Made by a program: the position numbers and the translations under genes. A model generated the notes under the pieces. The model was not told the origin of the DNA and ran no database searches. It saw only the letters and a list, made by a program, of their open reading frames with translations. Positions 62,287-64,000 of a stretch of 64,000 nucleotides of DNA are shown in pieces. The first letter of the stretch is position 1. Every line of letters begins with the position of its first letter. The DNA comes from Spinellus fusiger (Eukaryota; Mucoromycota; Mucoromycetes; Mucorales; Phycomycetaceae): NCBI GenBank assembly GCA_025094145.1, contig JALLLS010000015.1:472453-536452 (forward strand), written 5' to 3'.

Positions 62287-62729
62287 GTCAAATTTTTATT
62301 TTTATTTTTTAGTGTAATTTGCTATTCGCGCATTGGGTATATTAGCCACCCTATGAGCTCGTTTGAATATATATATGGGATAAACATATAAACACTTCAA
62401 ATACGAAAGTAAAAAAAATAAATGCAAATGAATTAGAGACAGAAGGATAGAGAGATACAAAACCTCAGATTAGGGAAAAATGAGAGATGATGGTAAAATG
62501 ATAATTATGAATAGACATCCAAAAAGGCCATAAAGTTAGCAAGGAAACCAGGACACCAAAAAAGATAACCGTTGTCCTGTGGCGATTCGAAATTCAACGA
62601 GGGATACTTAGAGTAACTAGGAAAATCCTTAAAATAAATACATCAACTAAACTAGCAGCTTCTGGCTTTGTGAAATAGGTTAAGATTAGATAATAAAGTA
62701 GAGATCGGAGGAAAAGCGTAATTATACAG
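62287..62729 (-). mobile_element. Older LINE copy, 3' end, cut by a younger copy
   Basis: Diverged version of the LINE 3' UTR and last codons: GCTATTCGCGCATTGGGTAT near 62330, CATCCTGTGG-like GTTGTCCTGTGGCGATTCGA near 62572, and AGCAGCTTCTGGCTTTGTGA near 62657. At 62729 it is interrupted by the next LINE copy at the place that reads GGATACAGCG in intact copies. Its own 3' junction (62286/62287) reads TAAAG, one base from TACAG. Confidence 0.78.
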
Positions 62730-64000
62730 TTCAAAGTATTTTTATTTTTGGGAAAAGAATAAACATTGAAACACTTCAAATACATAAGTGAAAAAAATAA
62801 TGCAAAGAGAGAAGAGACGGAAAGAAAAGAGAATATAAAACCTCAATGAGGGAAAAATGATGGAAAATGAGTGGAAATGATGGTAAAATGAGAATTATGA
62901 ATAGACATCCAAAAGGCCATAAAGTCAGCAAGGAAACCAGGACACCAAAAAGATAACCGTCATCCTGTGGCGATTCGAAATCCAACGAGGGATACTTAGA
63001 GCAACTCGGACAATCCTGAGGACACAAATACAGCAACTACACTAGCAGCTTCTGGCTTTGCTAAACGGGTTAAGAATGGGTGGTAGAGGAGATATCGGAG
63101 GAGAAGTGAGGATACAGCGTCTGTTGCTGCAGGAGTCTTTGCACTCTATGACGGCGTCGGCGTTCCCGCTCAACACACCCATCAGCAGCCTCAATGAGCA
63201 GGCTACCAGCTGATGGCTCTACCTTAAAGTCTCGAGTAGACGTGGCTCGATCAATAGCTTGCAGCAGTATTAACAAACTGGGCCAAAGGTCTCGCCATTT
63301 AACAAAAGACTTAACCGTGCGTGGCAGAAGATTTAGACAATATTCAATTGGATGAACGTCTTGTGGTGGTGCAGGAACTAAGAAGAACAAGAACGTGGAG
63401 CGTTCATGGTCAACAAATGTGCAAGTGAGAAAGTGGTCCCGATTGGCAGATGGGTGGCCACATTGGCAAGGAACTGAAGGTGTTGGTGGTAACCAAGCAA
63501 TCCTCCATTTTAGTAGACGATGTCTTTCTTTGCGCGTGCACGGTAGTAGAAGAATTGGATCCCAAACAGGTCTACATAGTCCACGGGCTACCGTCACCAG
63601 CGGATTCTTGCCACGTACTAGACTAGTAATTTCACTTTGAAGACGTTCAAGATAAGCTACTTTTAATGGATATTTAGGAGGGTTGTGAGCCCGTCCTATT
63701 CTTTGAGCATTTTGCCAGAGTACATTGCCACGTAGCTTAATCCATCTGGCTTTACTCTGGGGTGCTTCAAGCTGCGGGACAAGGCACCAGAGGAGGGTGT
63801 CTTCAGGAAGGGTAGCTGCGCGCTCAACAAATTTGGCTTGCAGATAAAGAAAACGAGAGTATATGTTAGGGAGGGCAGCTAATTGGGCAACCTGGATCGT
63901 TCTAAACCTAGCAGTAGCAGATCTAGCAAGACAAAGTCTCAGACAAGCAGACTGACAGATTTGTAGCGGGCGGATGCCTAGTCTATTGACATTACAAATA
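62730..64000 (-). mobile_element. LINE copy running off the right edge
   Basis: Same family as the copies at 18704-19272 and 20654-21810. On the minus strand, the 3' end reads AAAATACTTTGAA and joins CTGTATAATTACGC. About 60 bases of the 3' UTR are missing compared with the other copies. The sequence goes on past 64000, so this is the longest copy here. Confidence 0.9.
63070..64000 (-). CDS. LINE reverse transcriptase C-terminal part (partial)
   Basis: Open without a stop from the window edge to 63070, about 310 codons. It reads, in order: SACLRLCLARSATARFRTIQ, ERAATLPEDTLLWCLVPQLE, LRGNVLWQNAQRIGR, then a zinc-binding zf-RVT-like block RHRLLKWRIAWLPPTPSVPC with CQCGHPSANRDHFLTC, and ends SSTTHS. 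The catalytic palm lies beyond the window. The one-base deletion that breaks the copy at 21005 is absent, so this copy may be intact. Proteins of this type act in target-primed reverse transcription at the nicked target. Confidence 0.85.
   Translation of the reverse strand, partial: ICNVNRLGIRPLQICQSACLRLCLARSATARFRTIQVAQLAALPNIYSRFLYLQAKFVERAATLPEDTLLWCLVPQLEAPQSKARWIKLRGNVLWQNAQRIGRAHNPPKYPLKVAYLERLQSEITSLVRGKNPLVTVARGLCRPVWDPILLLPCTRKERHRLLKWRIAWLPPTPSVPCQCGHPSANRDHFLTCTFVDHERSTFLFFLVPAPPQDVHPIEYCLNLLPRTVKSFVKWRDLWPSLLILLQAIDRATSTRDFKVEPSAGSLLIEAADGCVERERRRRHRVQRLLQQQTLYPHFSSDISSTTHS

Overview
This window reads as nuclear DNA of an early-diverging fungus, most likely Mucoromycota and probably the Mucorales. 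The evidence is AT-rich intergenic DNA, short GT-AG introns (about 50-130 nt) in almost every gene, fungus-typical genes (an ECL1-type lifespan factor, a PHO80-type cyclin, a sugar transporter with a C-terminal PESPRWL-type loop), and a transposon load of Tc1/mariner, IS630-like, LINE, LTR and Plavaka-like elements. A Phycomyces-like species would fit, but that is inference; no rRNA or marker gene is present to settle it.

Layout. 1-362: edge of a Tc1 element. 0.9-6.4 kb: two minus-strand genes, a SAM plus HMG-box transcription factor and the DDX41/abstrakt DEAD-box helicase. 6.65-9.33 kb: a decayed Tc1 element with a 5'-truncated LINE inside it. 12.3-12.8 kb: a two-exon ECL1-type gene. 12.8-18.7 kb: gene-poor DNA with several short tandem repeats. 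18.7-21.8 kb: a Tc1 element with a truncated LINE inserted at each end. 24.7-27.5 kb: La protein, a 70-residue orphan protein, and an FKBP2-like ER prolyl isomerase. 27.9-30.3 kb: a TnpB/Fanzor-like zinc-ribbon relic, an LTR-like repeat and a decayed Tc1. 31.6-41.3 kb: PHO80-type cyclin, MFS sugar transporter, F-box protein and a PH-domain protein. 43.2-46.8 kb: histone H1 and ribose-5-phosphate isomerase, convergent. 46.8-53.4 kb: gene-poor. 53.5-55.4 kb: a TIA-1/PUB1-type three-RRM protein. 56.0-58.9 kb: a broken Plavaka-like transposase with an N-terminal C2H2 finger. 59.5-64.0 kb: solo LTRs, an IS630-like element and stacked LINE copies.

The genes are mostly unrelated housekeeping or regulatory genes in separate transcription units; there is no sign of a metabolic cluster. 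Several have roles in RNA biology (DDX41, La, TIA-1/PUB1).

The most striking observation is at 18.7-21.8 kb. Two copies of one LINE family are inserted in opposite orientation at the matching position of both terminal inverted repeats of a single Tc1 element. Each insertion has its own target-site duplication (15 and 19 bp), and each duplication includes the Tc1 terminus. A third copy at 62.7 kb has its 3' end joined to the same CTGTA sequence. This suggests a LINE whose endonuclease prefers the (A)CTGTA sequence found at Tc1 ends.
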